The notes under the pieces were generated by a model that was given only the letters and a program-made list of their open reading frames with translations, had not been told where the DNA came from and made no database searches. Positions 18,592-27,366 of a stretch of 64,000 nucleotides of DNA are shown in pieces. The DNA is from Bacteroidales bacterium (GTDB taxonomy: Bacteria; Bacteroidota; Bacteroidia; Bacteroidales; P3): NCBI GenBank assembly GCA_017545365.1, contig JAFWOP010000048.1:25783-89782 (forward strand), read 5' to 3'. The first letter of the stretch is position 1; each line of letters starts with the position of its first letter. The translations under genes and the position numbers were made by a program.

Positions 18592-19797
18592 TTAAGATTC
18601 AATGGGGCTGTTCTTTGTATGCTTGAGGTTGATGGTGAGGGAGATGCGGATGGTGTTGGTGAGGGGGTTGGAGGAGAAGTTGGTGGTGGGCACGATGTAG
18701 GAGAGGTCGAACTGCATGATTTGGTAGCGGAGGGCAAAGCCGAAGGTGGCGTATTGGCGGCCGCCTTTGGCGTAGCTTTCGTAGAAGTAGCCCATACGTG
18801 CGGCGAGGGTCTGTTTGTACCAGTATTCGGCACCGGCGGAAATCTGGATTTCTTGGAGTTCCTCGGTCAGGCCGCCGGGGGCATCGTAGAACGATTGGAT
18901 GGCGCCGCGCATGACGCCGGTCTGATACCATTCGGTCTTGTCTTTATAGTATCTGTTCAGAGAGGTGTCGCTGATGGGAGGGGTGGGGACGAGGAGCTTG
19001 TTGAAGTCGACGAGGACGGAGAGCTCGTTGTAGGCATCGAGCTGGGTGGTGTAGCGGCCGCCTACGCGCAGGTTGGTGGGAAGGAATTCTTTGCGGGTGT
19101 CGTCGTTGGTGTAGGAGAGCTTGGCACCCATATTGCTGATAAAGGCTCCAAGGGCGATGTCCTGTTCGCGGTCGATGGGGTGTTGCCAGTAGAGGCCGAG
19201 GTCGGCGGCGATGCTGCGTGCCGGCTTGGTGGTGACGTAGCTGGAGCCGTCGGAGAGTATCTGGCCGTTGGTGAGGTCGGACTGGATGAAGCGGCCGGAT
19301 GCGCCGATGGATAGTTCGTCGTTGAGTTTCATGGCATAGGTGAGGTCGAAGGCGAACTCGTTGGGGCTCATGACCCCGATGGGCTGTCCGGTGACATCGG
19401 TACTCTGGATTTCGCCCAGGGAGAAGTAGGTGAGTGAGGCGGCAGCGGTGCTGCGTTTGTTGATGCGGTAGTAGCCACCGAGGTAGAGGAGGTTCATGTC
19501 GCCCACGTTGAGGTTGCGGAGCCAAGGGGTGTAGGTGGTGCTGAAGCCGAGGTTGCCGTCGACGAAAGCAAACTTGGCGTTGTTCCAGTGGGCAGAGTAG
19601 ATGTCGGGCAGAGAGGCGACACCGGCGTCGCCGAGGGCGCTGGAGACTGCGTCGGGCGAGATGAGCAGTATGGGCATGCCTGTGGAGACGAAGTTCTTGT
19701 TCTGTCCAGTGGTACGTCCGTTTTGTGCTTCGAGGGTAGTAGGTACTGCGAGCCACAAGGTAAGAGTGCACGCAAGTATGATTCTAATTTGTTTCAT
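18592..19797 (-). CDS. porV: Type IX secretion outer-membrane protein PorV (LptO)
   Basis: 401 residues. A signal peptide ends TLEAQ. The mature start TGMPILLISPDAVSSALGDAG is the PorV/PorQ hallmark, followed by a FadL-like 14-stranded beta-barrel with Tyr/Phe-rich strands to the C-terminus. PorV shuttles T9SS cargo from the translocon to the PorU attachment complex. porU lies upstream on the same strand, but a broken hydrolase gene and a small inverted-repeat element separate them, whereas they are often adjacent. Confidence 0.92.
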   Translation of the reverse strand: MKQIRIILACTLTLWLAVPTTLEAQNGRTTGQNKNFVSTGMPILLISPDAVSSALGDAGVASLPDIYSAHWNNAKFAFVDGNLGFSTTYTPWLRNLNVGDMNLLYLGGYYRINKRSTAAASLTYFSLGEIQSTDVTGQPIGVMSPNEFAFDLTYAMKLNDELSIGASGRFIQSDLTNGQILSDGSSYVTTKPARSIAADLGLYWQHPIDREQDIALGAFISNMGAKLSYTNDDTRKEFLPTNLRVGGRYTTQLDAYNELSVLVDFNKLLVPTPPISDTSLNRYYKDKTEWYQTGVMRGAIQSFYDAPGGLTEELQEIQISAGAEYWYKQTLAARMGYFYESYAKGGRQYATFGFALRYQIMQFDLSYIVPTTNFSSNPLTNTIRISLTINLKHTKNSPIES

Positions 19798-19902
19798 TCA
19801 ACTGTTATAAGTGAGATTTTGCCTAAGAAAACGAAAGAGGACTTTTTTTATTGTTTTATGGGGATTTTTTTTTCCTAAAGAGTTATAAAAAGTGTCCTCC
19901 TG

Positions 19903-20065
19903 CCAGGGCAAACGCATTAAAATTGGTTGTCCTGTGTGCGAAAGTTCATATATGATGTGAGGCAATGCGACCCCGACTTCAGCCCAAAGGGCTGGAACAG
20001 ATGTAGCCTGGGGCAACGCCCTTCTGGAACCCCAAGAATTGCTGTATTTGATGCGTTTGCCCTGG
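19903..20065. mobile_element. 163-bp element with 15-bp perfect terminal inverted repeats (MITE/REP-like)
   Basis: CCAGGGCAAACGCAT (19903-19917) and ATGCGTTTGCCCTGG (20051-20065) are exact reverse complements. The interior holds smaller hairpins (CAGCCCAAAGGGCTG) and a GGGGCAACGCCC block. No ORF. A non-autonomous mobile element or REP-type structure is likely. It sits between porV and the frameshifted hydrolase gene. Confidence 0.65.
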
Positions 20066-20078
20066 GTTTATTACCTGC

Positions 20079-20718
20079 TCATGGTCTAAGTTTATCAATC
20101 TGTTTCAGTAGCTCTATCACATGCAGGGTCAGTTCTTCCGCCGTCTGCAGCAGCACCTTGTTCATCTCGCCGAGTGAAAGGCCGCCCTCCTCCACCTCTG
20201 CCGTCGACGGCGCGTTGGACAAGTGGCTGTTGTTCCGTATGTAACGCTCCGTCTCTTCCATCGAGAGGAGTTTGTAGCCGTCGCCGACCACACAGGTAGT
20301 GCCATGCCTTCAGATATTTGGCGGTGCGGGCAACATCGGTGGTGGTTATCTTTGGAAGCCGGCGGAGGTCCATGTTGTCTTCGAGGTCGGCAATCTTCAC
20401 CTCGCAGCCCAAGGGATTCTGCGCAGCACGGAGGATATACTGTTCGTAAGGTTCGCCCTCCCCACGGGTGACGGACAGCACCGCTTCCACTATCTCATCG
20501 GGGAAGCCCTGTTGGCGCAGATGGTCGGCGGTGACGGGTGTGTCCTCGATGGTGTCGTGCAGGAGTGCCACGACTTTGGCTTCGGCGGTACGGCAACCGG
20601 CTGCCACCCGGAGGGGGTGGAGGATATAGTCGGCTCCTGCCTTGTCGCGCTGTCCGGCATGTGCTGTGCGGGCTATCTGCAAGGCTTTTTCGTAAAGGGT
20701 ATCAGAATGCATGCTCAC
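20079..20718 (-). pseudogene. HD-domain phosphohydrolase (RelA/SpoT hydrolase-like), frameshifted
   Basis: Starts at 20718. The first 142 codons encode an HD fold: H-A-G-Q-R, YILHPLRVA, VALLHDTIEDTP (His-Asp) and KIADLEDNMDLRRL (second Asp), as in SpoT-type or small alarmone hydrolases. Near 20290-20293 the frame shifts by one and continues in another frame as VVGDGYKLLSMEETERYIRN, ending at 20079. In the original frame the sequence becomes Arg/Gly-rich nonsense. The break falls at a TGTGTG run, so loss of one GT unit would explain it. It is either a recent mutation or a sequencing error. Confidence 0.8.
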
Positions 20719-20773
20719 TGAGGAGAGTGGGGCTTAAAAGGACAATTTGTTTGGCGACCAAGCTTTTTCAAAC

Positions 20774-23700
20774 TTAGTTGCGGACTATCTTGGTGTTCTG
20801 CTGGAGGGTCTGCCCGTCGGCGGTGGTGATGAGGACGCGGGCGACATAGATGCCTTTGGGCAGGGGGGTGCCGTCGTCGGTGGTGAAGTCCCAAGGGTAG
20901 GTGAGTACGCAGGTGGGGCCCGAGGGGGTGAGCGTCACCTCACGCAGGTGTCGGCCACGGATGTCGTAGATGTGGATGATGGCATTGGTGATGGCATCGG
21001 TAAGGTTGTGCTCTATGCGGAGCGTGGTGTGGTCGCGCGCGGGGTTGGGGGCGGAGGCGAAGAGGCCGATTTGTGCCGTGCGGTCGTTGACGACGTGGAA
21101 ACCGATGGTGGCACTGCCGGAGTAGTTGAAGATGTTCCAGCATCGGACGGTGAGGGTGTGGTAGCCTTCGTCCAGCTTTCCTAGGGTGTAGCGGACCTCG
21201 CCGTTGCGGCTGTCGAAGATGTCGGGCTCGAAGAAGTCGTTGAGGGTGACGGTGCTGTATGGGTTGTTGTCGATGATGGCGGTGATGTCGTGCCCCAGGC
21301 CGCACCCGGCGGCGTTGATGCCCACGGAGTCGGAGAGGCGTGCGAAGATGGTGGGGGTTTCGTTGGTGAGGCCTCCGTTGCGGAAGTTGGTGTCGTTGAT
21401 GTAGAGCTCGACGGTGGGGTGCAGCTCGTTGATGACGATGTCTTCGTTGAAGCCGCCAAACATGATGTTGCTGTATTCGCCGGTGGCGTCCTCGTAGCCG
21501 TTGGTGGCGTAGTGCGACAGCTTGGCGTAGTCGTAGCGGTAGGCCACATCGCGGGGGATGATGAAAGAATAGGAGAAGCGGCCGTGGGTGACAGTCTCGC
21601 GTCCTTTGTAAAGGATGTTTTTCTGCTGCATGAAGCTCACTTCGGTGCTGTCGTTGTCGTTAGCCAGGGTGCGGCAGCGCACTTCACGGTCGAAGACGAT
21701 GGGGTAGATGGTGCCGTTGAAGTCTTCGAGCAGGGCTCCGTCGGGATTGCGTATCTCACCTTCGACGGTGACGTGCGAGAGGACTTGGGCGGAGTCGGTG
21801 ACCAGAGGGTCGACGGGGCGTCCGTTGATGTGGGTGACCACCACTTGGTTGCTGGGCAGGGAGAGGCGGAGGGCGGGGTCGCCCATGAGGGCGATGCAGT
21901 GCGAGGTGCCGGAGTAGTTCTTTGCCAGGCGGAGGGCGTCGCCGATGGTGTTCAGGGGATTGAGCACGTAGAGGCAGCAGTTGGTGTTGAACACCTGGGT
22001 GTGGTGGATGGGGCGGGCGGCAGAGATGATGCCGATGCCGGCCGCGTCGGCCAGGAGGAATGCCTCGGCACCGCAGATGTCCTGCGCTTGGTCGTAGCGG
22101 CCAAAGGAGCAGGTACTCGTGATGAAGAAGGTGAGGCGGTCGGTGTTGGCGTATTTCTCGATATCGGAGATTTCCATGTAACGCTCGGTGCCGATGTAGT
22201 TGCTGGAGCCGTGGCCGATGTAGTTGAGCAGGAGGGTGCCGTAGTTGATGCGTTGGCGCAGGGCGTTGTTGACGTCGGGGTAGTAGGAACCGTCGGCCCC
22301 GGACTGCTGTATGTAGGCATCGGCATAGATGCGGTCGATGTTGAGTTGGGGGTAGAGGGCTTTGATGGAGCGGGCTGTTTTCTCGGAGTCGCTGGCGAAG
22401 ACCGAGTCACCCGGAAGGGAGGGGTCGGCATCGTCGGCCAGGAGGGTGACATAGTTGCGCCAGTCGCCCCGGACGCCGTCGATGGTGAGGTCGCTGCGGT
22501 TGAGGTAATGCTCTATCTTTTCCACCATGTGGGTGGCTTCGGCGGCAGACTTGGCGGGCAGCCGCCCTATGCCGACAGATATGGAGCCTTCGAAGTCGCC
22601 GACAGCTAGGCTGTCGAGGTAGCCGTAGATGTCGTCGCTGGGGTAGACGTTGCTCTCGTCGTCAAAGGAGTCGGGTGTCTGATAGGTGATGACGGAGGGT
22701 ATATGGGCCTGTAGTATGTCGCGGTTGTCGTAGGTGCCTTTGCCGAAAAGGAGGAGGTAGCGGGGGGCTTCGGCGTTCTTGCTGCGCAGGCAGCGGAGCA
22801 TGCGGCGGATGGCGACGGGGTCGGGGCGGCCGGAGGAGAATTCGTTGAAGGCCTGCTCCTGGGTGACTACCAGCACGCTGAGCCCGCTATGCTGGCGGTG
22901 GAGGTCGGCGAGGGCCTGGGCTTGGGACAGGAAGTCTTGGTGGGTGACGATGACGTAGTCGGGTGTGGCAGTGCCGCGGATGTCCTGGTTTTCCAAGGGG
23001 GTGATGCCCGAAGGGGTGAGGGCGTCGGCATCGGTGAAAGCGACGAAGGTGCGTGGCAGGTCGGTGAAGCCGACGAAGAAGGGCAGGCCGTTGGCCTGAC
23101 TTGCCACGGGCAGGGCCATGGGCTGGCTGGGGCGGGTAACATCCCATACTCTCATGCCGGGGAGGCTTCCGTCGAAGAGGAAGCGGCTGGCAGTATTCTC
23201 CTCCAGAATCTGGGTGTTGCGTATGAAATACTGGCCTCCCGAATAGTTGATGGGCTGGGAGCCGTTGAGCTCGAAGAAGTCGAAATAGCCGGTGGCGTTG
23301 CTCTCTTGGGGTGTGTAGCTGATGGTGAACGTCAGGCTGCCGGAGGGGGAGACGGCGAAGTTCTCATTAAAGGTCTGATAGCTGTTGCCGTAAATGAGGT
23401 TATGGGTGCGGGTGGTGTTGGGGCTGCTCACGGTGAAAAGTGCGGACTGGGACGAGGTGCTTGCCAAGCCGTAACGGGTCCTGACGACGCCGTCGACGGT
23501 GGGGAAGGTGAAGTTCAGCGTGCGCTGATTGCCTGAATAGGAGAACTTGCTGTCAATCCATACTTGTCCCCCCGACAGGGCATTGATGTTGTCGTTGTGG
23601 ATAAGGGCCACGCCCATATGGGTGGAGATGTCGGGGCGGTTGTAGTCGCTGTTCTGACAGGTGGTGATGCGAAGCGAGTCGGCCGCAGCCGCATCGAAGG

Positions 23701-24151
23701 GGCAGGAGAGGGTGAGATAATAATAATTGTAGTTCGCGTAGGCGTGCATGCGGTATTCAAAAAGAGTGGTGCGGCTGTTGTAGCGCCACACGCTGGGGCC
23801 TTCGCCGTAAAAGAGCAGATAGTCGCCATGCTCAAAGAGCCCGTTGCCGTTGAGGTCCACCACCTCGATGGCAGCTGGGGTGACGTCGTAGGGGACGGCC
23901 ACGCGGTTGCTGGCCGAAAGCATCCCCTCCCCGTCGCCGTAGAGGGCGAGGGAAGAGCAGCTGACCCCTTCGAGGGCAGGGATGTCGGTGGGGGTTAGTT
24001 TGTATATTCCGCTGGTTTGTACGGGGATTTTATACCACTGGCCGGAGGCAAGCACCGTATGGTCGGCAACACCCCGCTGGGCCTTGCTCCCAAACGTCAG
24101 TGAGAGGGCTATGAAAAGGGCTAGGAGCCGCAAGATTTTTCTGTCACACAT
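20774..24151 (-). CDS. porU: T9SS sortase PorU (C25 peptidase family)
   Basis: 1125 residues from the ATG at 24151, which gives a proper signal peptide (MCDRKILRLLALFIALSL, cleavage near SKAQ). An upstream ATG at 24223 would bury it. The gingipain-like C25 domain carries the dyad His647 (YIGHGSSNY) and Cys681 (STCSFGRYD). The C-terminal 90 residues (APNPARDHTTL ... GIYVARVLITT) form a CTD-like domain, as in other PorU proteins. PorU removes the C-terminal signal of T9SS cargo and attaches it to A-LPS at the surface, working with PorV. Confidence 0.93.
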   Translation of the reverse strand: MCDRKILRLLALFIALSLTFGSKAQRGVADHTVLASGQWYKIPVQTSGIYKLTPTDIPALEGVSCSSLALYGDGEGMLSASNRVAVPYDVTPAAIEVVDLNGNGLFEHGDYLLFYGEGPSVWRYNSRTTLFEYRMHAYANYNYYYLTLSCPFDAAAADSLRITTCQNSDYNRPDISTHMGVALIHNDNINALSGGQVWIDSKFSYSGNQRTLNFTFPTVDGVVRTRYGLASTSSQSALFTVSSPNTTRTHNLIYGNSYQTFNENFAVSPSGSLTFTISYTPQESNATGYFDFFELNGSQPINYSGGQYFIRNTQILEENTASRFLFDGSLPGMRVWDVTRPSQPMALPVASQANGLPFFVGFTDLPRTFVAFTDADALTPSGITPLENQDIRGTATPDYVIVTHQDFLSQAQALADLHRQHSGLSVLVVTQEQAFNEFSSGRPDPVAIRRMLRCLRSKNAEAPRYLLLFGKGTYDNRDILQAHIPSVITYQTPDSFDDESNVYPSDDIYGYLDSLAVGDFEGSISVGIGRLPAKSAAEATHMVEKIEHYLNRSDLTIDGVRGDWRNYVTLLADDADPSLPGDSVFASDSEKTARSIKALYPQLNIDRIYADAYIQQSGADGSYYPDVNNALRQRINYGTLLLNYIGHGSSNYIGTERYMEISDIEKYANTDRLTFFITSTCSFGRYDQAQDICGAEAFLLADAAGIGIISAARPIHHTQVFNTNCCLYVLNPLNTIGDALRLAKNYSGTSHCIALMGDPALRLSLPSNQVVVTHINGRPVDPLVTDSAQVLSHVTVEGEIRNPDGALLEDFNGTIYPIVFDREVRCRTLANDNDSTEVSFMQQKNILYKGRETVTHGRFSYSFIIPRDVAYRYDYAKLSHYATNGYEDATGEYSNIMFGGFNEDIVINELHPTVELYINDTNFRNGGLTNETPTIFARLSDSVGINAAGCGLGHDITAIIDNNPYSTVTLNDFFEPDIFDSRNGEVRYTLGKLDEGYHTLTVRCWNIFNYSGSATIGFHVVNDRTAQIGLFASAPNPARDHTTLRIEHNLTDAITNAIIHIYDIRGRHLREVTLTPSGPTCVLTYPWDFTTDDGTPLPKGIYVARVLITTADGQTLQQNTKIVRN

Positions 24152-24229
24152 GCCCCAATAACGGAAATACCTCTTTTTTATTGTAGAGGATGTAAAATAT
24201 CCGTCGTGACAAGGTTCGCGCATCTTCCC

Positions 24230-25489
24230 CTAAGGTCCCACCACCAGCCGCTTGGTCGCTATGCCGGCGGAGGTGTGGATGACCACGACATACGCCCCAT
24301 GGGGCAGTACGCCCACATCGAGGGTGGCCTCCAAGCCCTCTTTCGGCTGCACCAGCATGGTGTGCCCTTGAAGGCCGTATACCACCACTTGGTTCAGCGG
24401 GTAGGCGGACTGCACGGTCACCTCTCCGCTGGCAGGGTTGGGCTTGACATTCGTCAGGTGGCTGAGTGCAGAGATGGACACTATGTCTAGTTGATTTGTG
24501 TCGGGCTGTTGGGTTGTGTCGGGCTGGTGTGCGCCCGTCCTCGCCTCGATATAGCGGGTCCAAGGACTGTAAGCGTAGGTGCACACTCCGCGCACATGCG
24601 CCAGATAAGAGGTCGAAGGTCTCAGCCCCGTCAGTGTCGCCATCGGGCTGCTGGTGGTCATACTGTACAGAACGGACCCTTCGGCCTCAGCATATTCCAC
24701 TTCCCACTGTGAGGCGTTCCCGCCGTCCCACATCAGTGTGACGCTTGTGTCCGAAGCCTCTGCCACCGACAGATTCCACACAGGGTCGCACCGTGTGGAG
24801 TCGGGTGGTGTTAGTATGGGGAAATAGCCGCCCCACAAGTGCGAACCGGGTGAGCCATAAAAATATTCTATATCGCCAGTTAAGTAATATCTCTCGCCCA
24901 ACAGCGGAGGAAGGACACTATTATAACTTTCCAAATTTCCAGTATTCCACACTCCGAATGGGCGTATAGAGTCTTTTATGGGAGCAAATCTTACACCTAT
25001 ATAAAAAGTGTCAAGAACCACTGTCGGAGTGTCAAAATAGAATTCGTACGAAGGCACAACAACATCAGGTTTGGCGGCATGTGTAATATAGTCCATGTCT
25101 GGATATACAAAATATCTGTCAGGACGGTTCGGATGCAACCATCTTACCGAGTCTATACGGTTGTAGTGCTGGCCCTCTTTGGTGATGAGTACAGCATACG
25201 CGGTGAAGTTCAGACTGGTTCCCATACTCCTCGTCCAGTCGTCGGGCGTTTGTAAAGTCGTATTGGCAATCCCATATATTACAGTGGGGTGGCTGGCAAC
25301 GTAACAAGGGTAATATGACGTCACAGGATTGCAGCCATTACTACTATAACGTTGACCGTAGGAATACAAGTCCGCTGTATTATATGGTTGATACATGTAA
25401 TTTGAGTCGGGATACCTTATCGTGTCTTGCGCTTGTAGCAAACAGGTGACGCAGACAAGTAATGCAATGGTTAATATAATCTTCTTCAT
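24230..25489 (-). CDS. T9SS-sorted protein with a fibronectin type III domain
   Basis: 419 residues. Signal peptide (cleavage near LQAQ). The first 220 residues are not recognised. A fibronectin type III domain follows at about 228-315 (W-N-L-S-V ... SVTLMWDGG ... LRPSTSYLAHVRGVC). A Thr/Asp/Gln-rich linker (TTQQPDTNQ) leads to a type A sorting domain (VKPNPASGEVTVQSA ... PHGAYVVVIHT ... KRLVVG). Predicted to be exported by T9SS and surface-attached; possibly adhesive. It ends 78 bp before the porU start and follows a small secreted protein gene by 33 bp. Confidence 0.82.
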   Translation of the reverse strand: MKKIILTIALLVCVTCLLQAQDTIRYPDSNYMYQPYNTADLYSYGQRYSSNGCNPVTSYYPCYVASHPTVIYGIANTTLQTPDDWTRSMGTSLNFTAYAVLITKEGQHYNRIDSVRWLHPNRPDRYFVYPDMDYITHAAKPDVVVPSYEFYFDTPTVVLDTFYIGVRFAPIKDSIRPFGVWNTGNLESYNSVLPPLLGERYYLTGDIEYFYGSPGSHLWGGYFPILTPPDSTRCDPVWNLSVAEASDTSVTLMWDGGNASQWEVEYAEAEGSVLYSMTTSSPMATLTGLRPSTSYLAHVRGVCTYAYSPWTRYIEARTGAHQPDTTQQPDTNQLDIVSISALSHLTNVKPNPASGEVTVQSAYPLNQVVVYGLQGHTMLVQPKEGLEATLDVGVLPHGAYVVVIHTSAGIATKRLVVGP

Positions 25490-25522
25490 GGTGTTAGTGT
25501 TAGTATGTGGTACAGGTTGCTC

Positions 25523-25765
25523 TCATATCGTATTGGTCATATTGCTCACTACAAAGTGCTGATGTCCCTGTAATGGATATATTCCCCCAGCATCTTTGTA
25601 TGAAGCTATGACACTTAGTGAGTCCACATTGCGAAAAACGGCGCTTGACGATTGGGTGCTACCTTCACCCAAAGCAAAATTGGGGTAGGTCTGCCCTTTC
25701 ACATGAGGGAAAAGCATCACAAAAAATAATGTGAATGCTAGAAATGGCAAAAGATTCTTTTTCAT
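25523..25765 (-). CDS. Short exported protein, unknown, possibly truncated
   Basis: 80 residues. A strong signal peptide (MKKNLLPFLAFTLFFVMLFP, cleavage near VKGQ) is followed by about 55 residues rich in Ser, Val and Asn. No domain recognised, no lipobox, no sorting domain. The preceding -7 box (25872-25879) and the 33-bp spacing to the sorted Fn3 protein suggest one transcript. It may be a genuine small secreted protein or the N-terminal remnant of a longer one. Confidence 0.55.
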   Translation of the reverse strand: MKKNLLPFLAFTLFFVMLFPHVKGQTYPNFALGEGSTQSSSAVFRNVDSLSVIASYKDAGGIYPLQGHQHFVVSNMTNTI

Positions 25766-26295
25766 ATAGTATAAGAATTGTTTATTGTCGATGTTGTCTG
25801 TTTGTGGGAATGCCTGTGTGAGTTAGTGTAGTGTTATAGTGTGGGGCTGTGTATTGGGCAAATTCACGTTGCAAATTTACGAATAATAATTTGAATATCA
25901 TTTTTTTTTTTTGAATAACATGACGTGCGTTCAATCGTTTGACTTATTGGGAAATAGATATGGATAATATGGCTTCTCTGTCAGTCTGGAGGGGAGCAAG
26001 AATAGCCAAAGTTAAGACGGTCATAGGTGGAGTGGGAGACAGGGCGGGTCGGAACAGAGCTTGAGGCACTGCCAAATAGGGGGTTTTGGGCGTGAAAAAG
26101 TGATTAAAAAAGAGCCGAAATTTGAAAAAATGGGCTCTGAAAATGAGAAAAAATCAGCTTTTGAGTAGCTATTGTTGAAAACTAAATAGATTGATAATCA
26201 CGTTGATGTATTTTTTTTTTACGCGAAAGATGATTATGTAACAAAAAAATCGTAATATTGCCAATCAATTTTAGGCTAAACATATACTTTTTTGT
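25766..26295. other. AT-rich divergent intergenic region
   Basis: 530 bp between divergent units (25765 leftward, porP rightward). It contains the leftward -7 box at 25872-25879 and long T/A homopolymer runs (about 25901-25912 and 26211-26220). No coding signal, and no confident promoter for porP. Confidence 0.6.
25872..25879 (-). promoter_or_regulatory. -7 promoter box upstream of the 25765 gene
   Basis: TAAATTTG on the minus strand followed by CA, about 106 bp upstream of the ATG at 25765. Confidence 0.5.
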
Positions 26296-27303
26296 ATGAT
26301 GAAAAAGTGCAATAAAATAACGGTTATACTGCTGCTCCTCGTGCTGGGTTTGCAGCATGTCAATGCTCAGGATGTGGGATTCTCGCAGTTCTATGCCAAT
26401 CCCGTGTATCTCAACCCCGCTTTTGCAGGCTCGAAAGTGGCTCCACGAATCTCGTTGACCTACCGTGCCCAGTGGCCCGGTCTGGTGAGTGCGTTCACCA
26501 CCGTGAGTGCCTCTTACGACCAGTATATACCTGACCTTCACGGCGGTATTGGTGCTATCGTGCTTGCCGACTGGCAGGGCGACCATGGCATTCTGTCCAC
26601 CACCGCTTTGGGTGCTGTCTATTCATTCCGCTTCAGGGTGATTGAAGATATTTATATCAACTTGGCATTACAGGCCAATGTGGTGAACACCAGCCTGAAC
26701 TGGGAAGAGCAGTTCCTCCGCTTCCCCGACCAGATTGACCCCAACAACGGCTTCATCAACCGCACTTCGGCCACCGCTCCCGACCAGCTGAGCAAGTTCT
26801 ACCCCGACTTTGCCGCCGGTCTGCTTGTCTACGGTCCCGCGTGGTATGCAGGCTTCGCTGCCCACCACCTCAACCAACCCAGCCAGGGATTCTATAGCGA
26901 GGACCCCGTTCCGATGCGTTTCACCGCCAATGCCGGTGGCCTCATCAACCTCTCCGAGGAGCGACGCCGCCAGTCTTCGTTGGGCCTTGGCCAGCCCGTT
27001 GTCTCTCCCAACTTTATCTACCAGTATCAGGGAGGGTTCAATTATTTCAACTATGGTGTGTATCTTGACTGGCGTCCTTTCTTGGTCGGCGCATGGTATC
27101 GTCATGGTGTCATCAACTCCGATGCGTTCATCTTCATGATTGGTGTTCAGCAGGACTATTTCAAAGTCGGATATAGCTATGACGTCACCGTGTCGCAGCT
27201 GGGCAACAGCACCGCCGGTGCCCATGAGCTGACCATCGGATTCCTCCTGCCCGCCCCCGAGCAGAAACACAAGATTAAGGCTATTCGCTGCCCCTCCTTC
27301 TAA
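26296..27303 (+). CDS. PorP/SprF family T9SS membrane protein
   Basis: 335 residues. Signal peptide ends HVNAQ. The mature start DVGFSQFYANPVYLNPAFAGS is the PorP/SprF signature, followed by a beta-barrel with alternating aromatic strands (FKVGYSYDVTVSQL near the end). PorP/SprF proteins link the T9SS ring or cargo delivery to the outer membrane. It is 63 bp upstream of the GldJ-like lipoprotein gene. Many Bacteroidota carry several paralogs, so this may not be the single PorP of the core machine. Either of the two initial Met codons could be the start. Confidence 0.9.
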   Translation: MMKKCNKITVILLLLVLGLQHVNAQDVGFSQFYANPVYLNPAFAGSKVAPRISLTYRAQWPGLVSAFTTVSASYDQYIPDLHGGIGAIVLADWQGDHGILSTTALGAVYSFRFRVIEDIYINLALQANVVNTSLNWEEQFLRFPDQIDPNNGFINRTSATAPDQLSKFYPDFAAGLLVYGPAWYAGFAAHHLNQPSQGFYSEDPVPMRFTANAGGLINLSEERRRQSSLGLGQPVVSPNFIYQYQGGFNYFNYGVYLDWRPFLVGAWYRHGVINSDAFIFMIGVQQDYFKVGYSYDVTVSQLGNSTAGAHELTIGFLLPAPEQKHKIKAIRCPSF

Positions 27304-27366
27304 AAAAATCATAAAAACGAAACAAATAATAGAGTATAACGTATAAGATAGAAAAATTAATCTACT

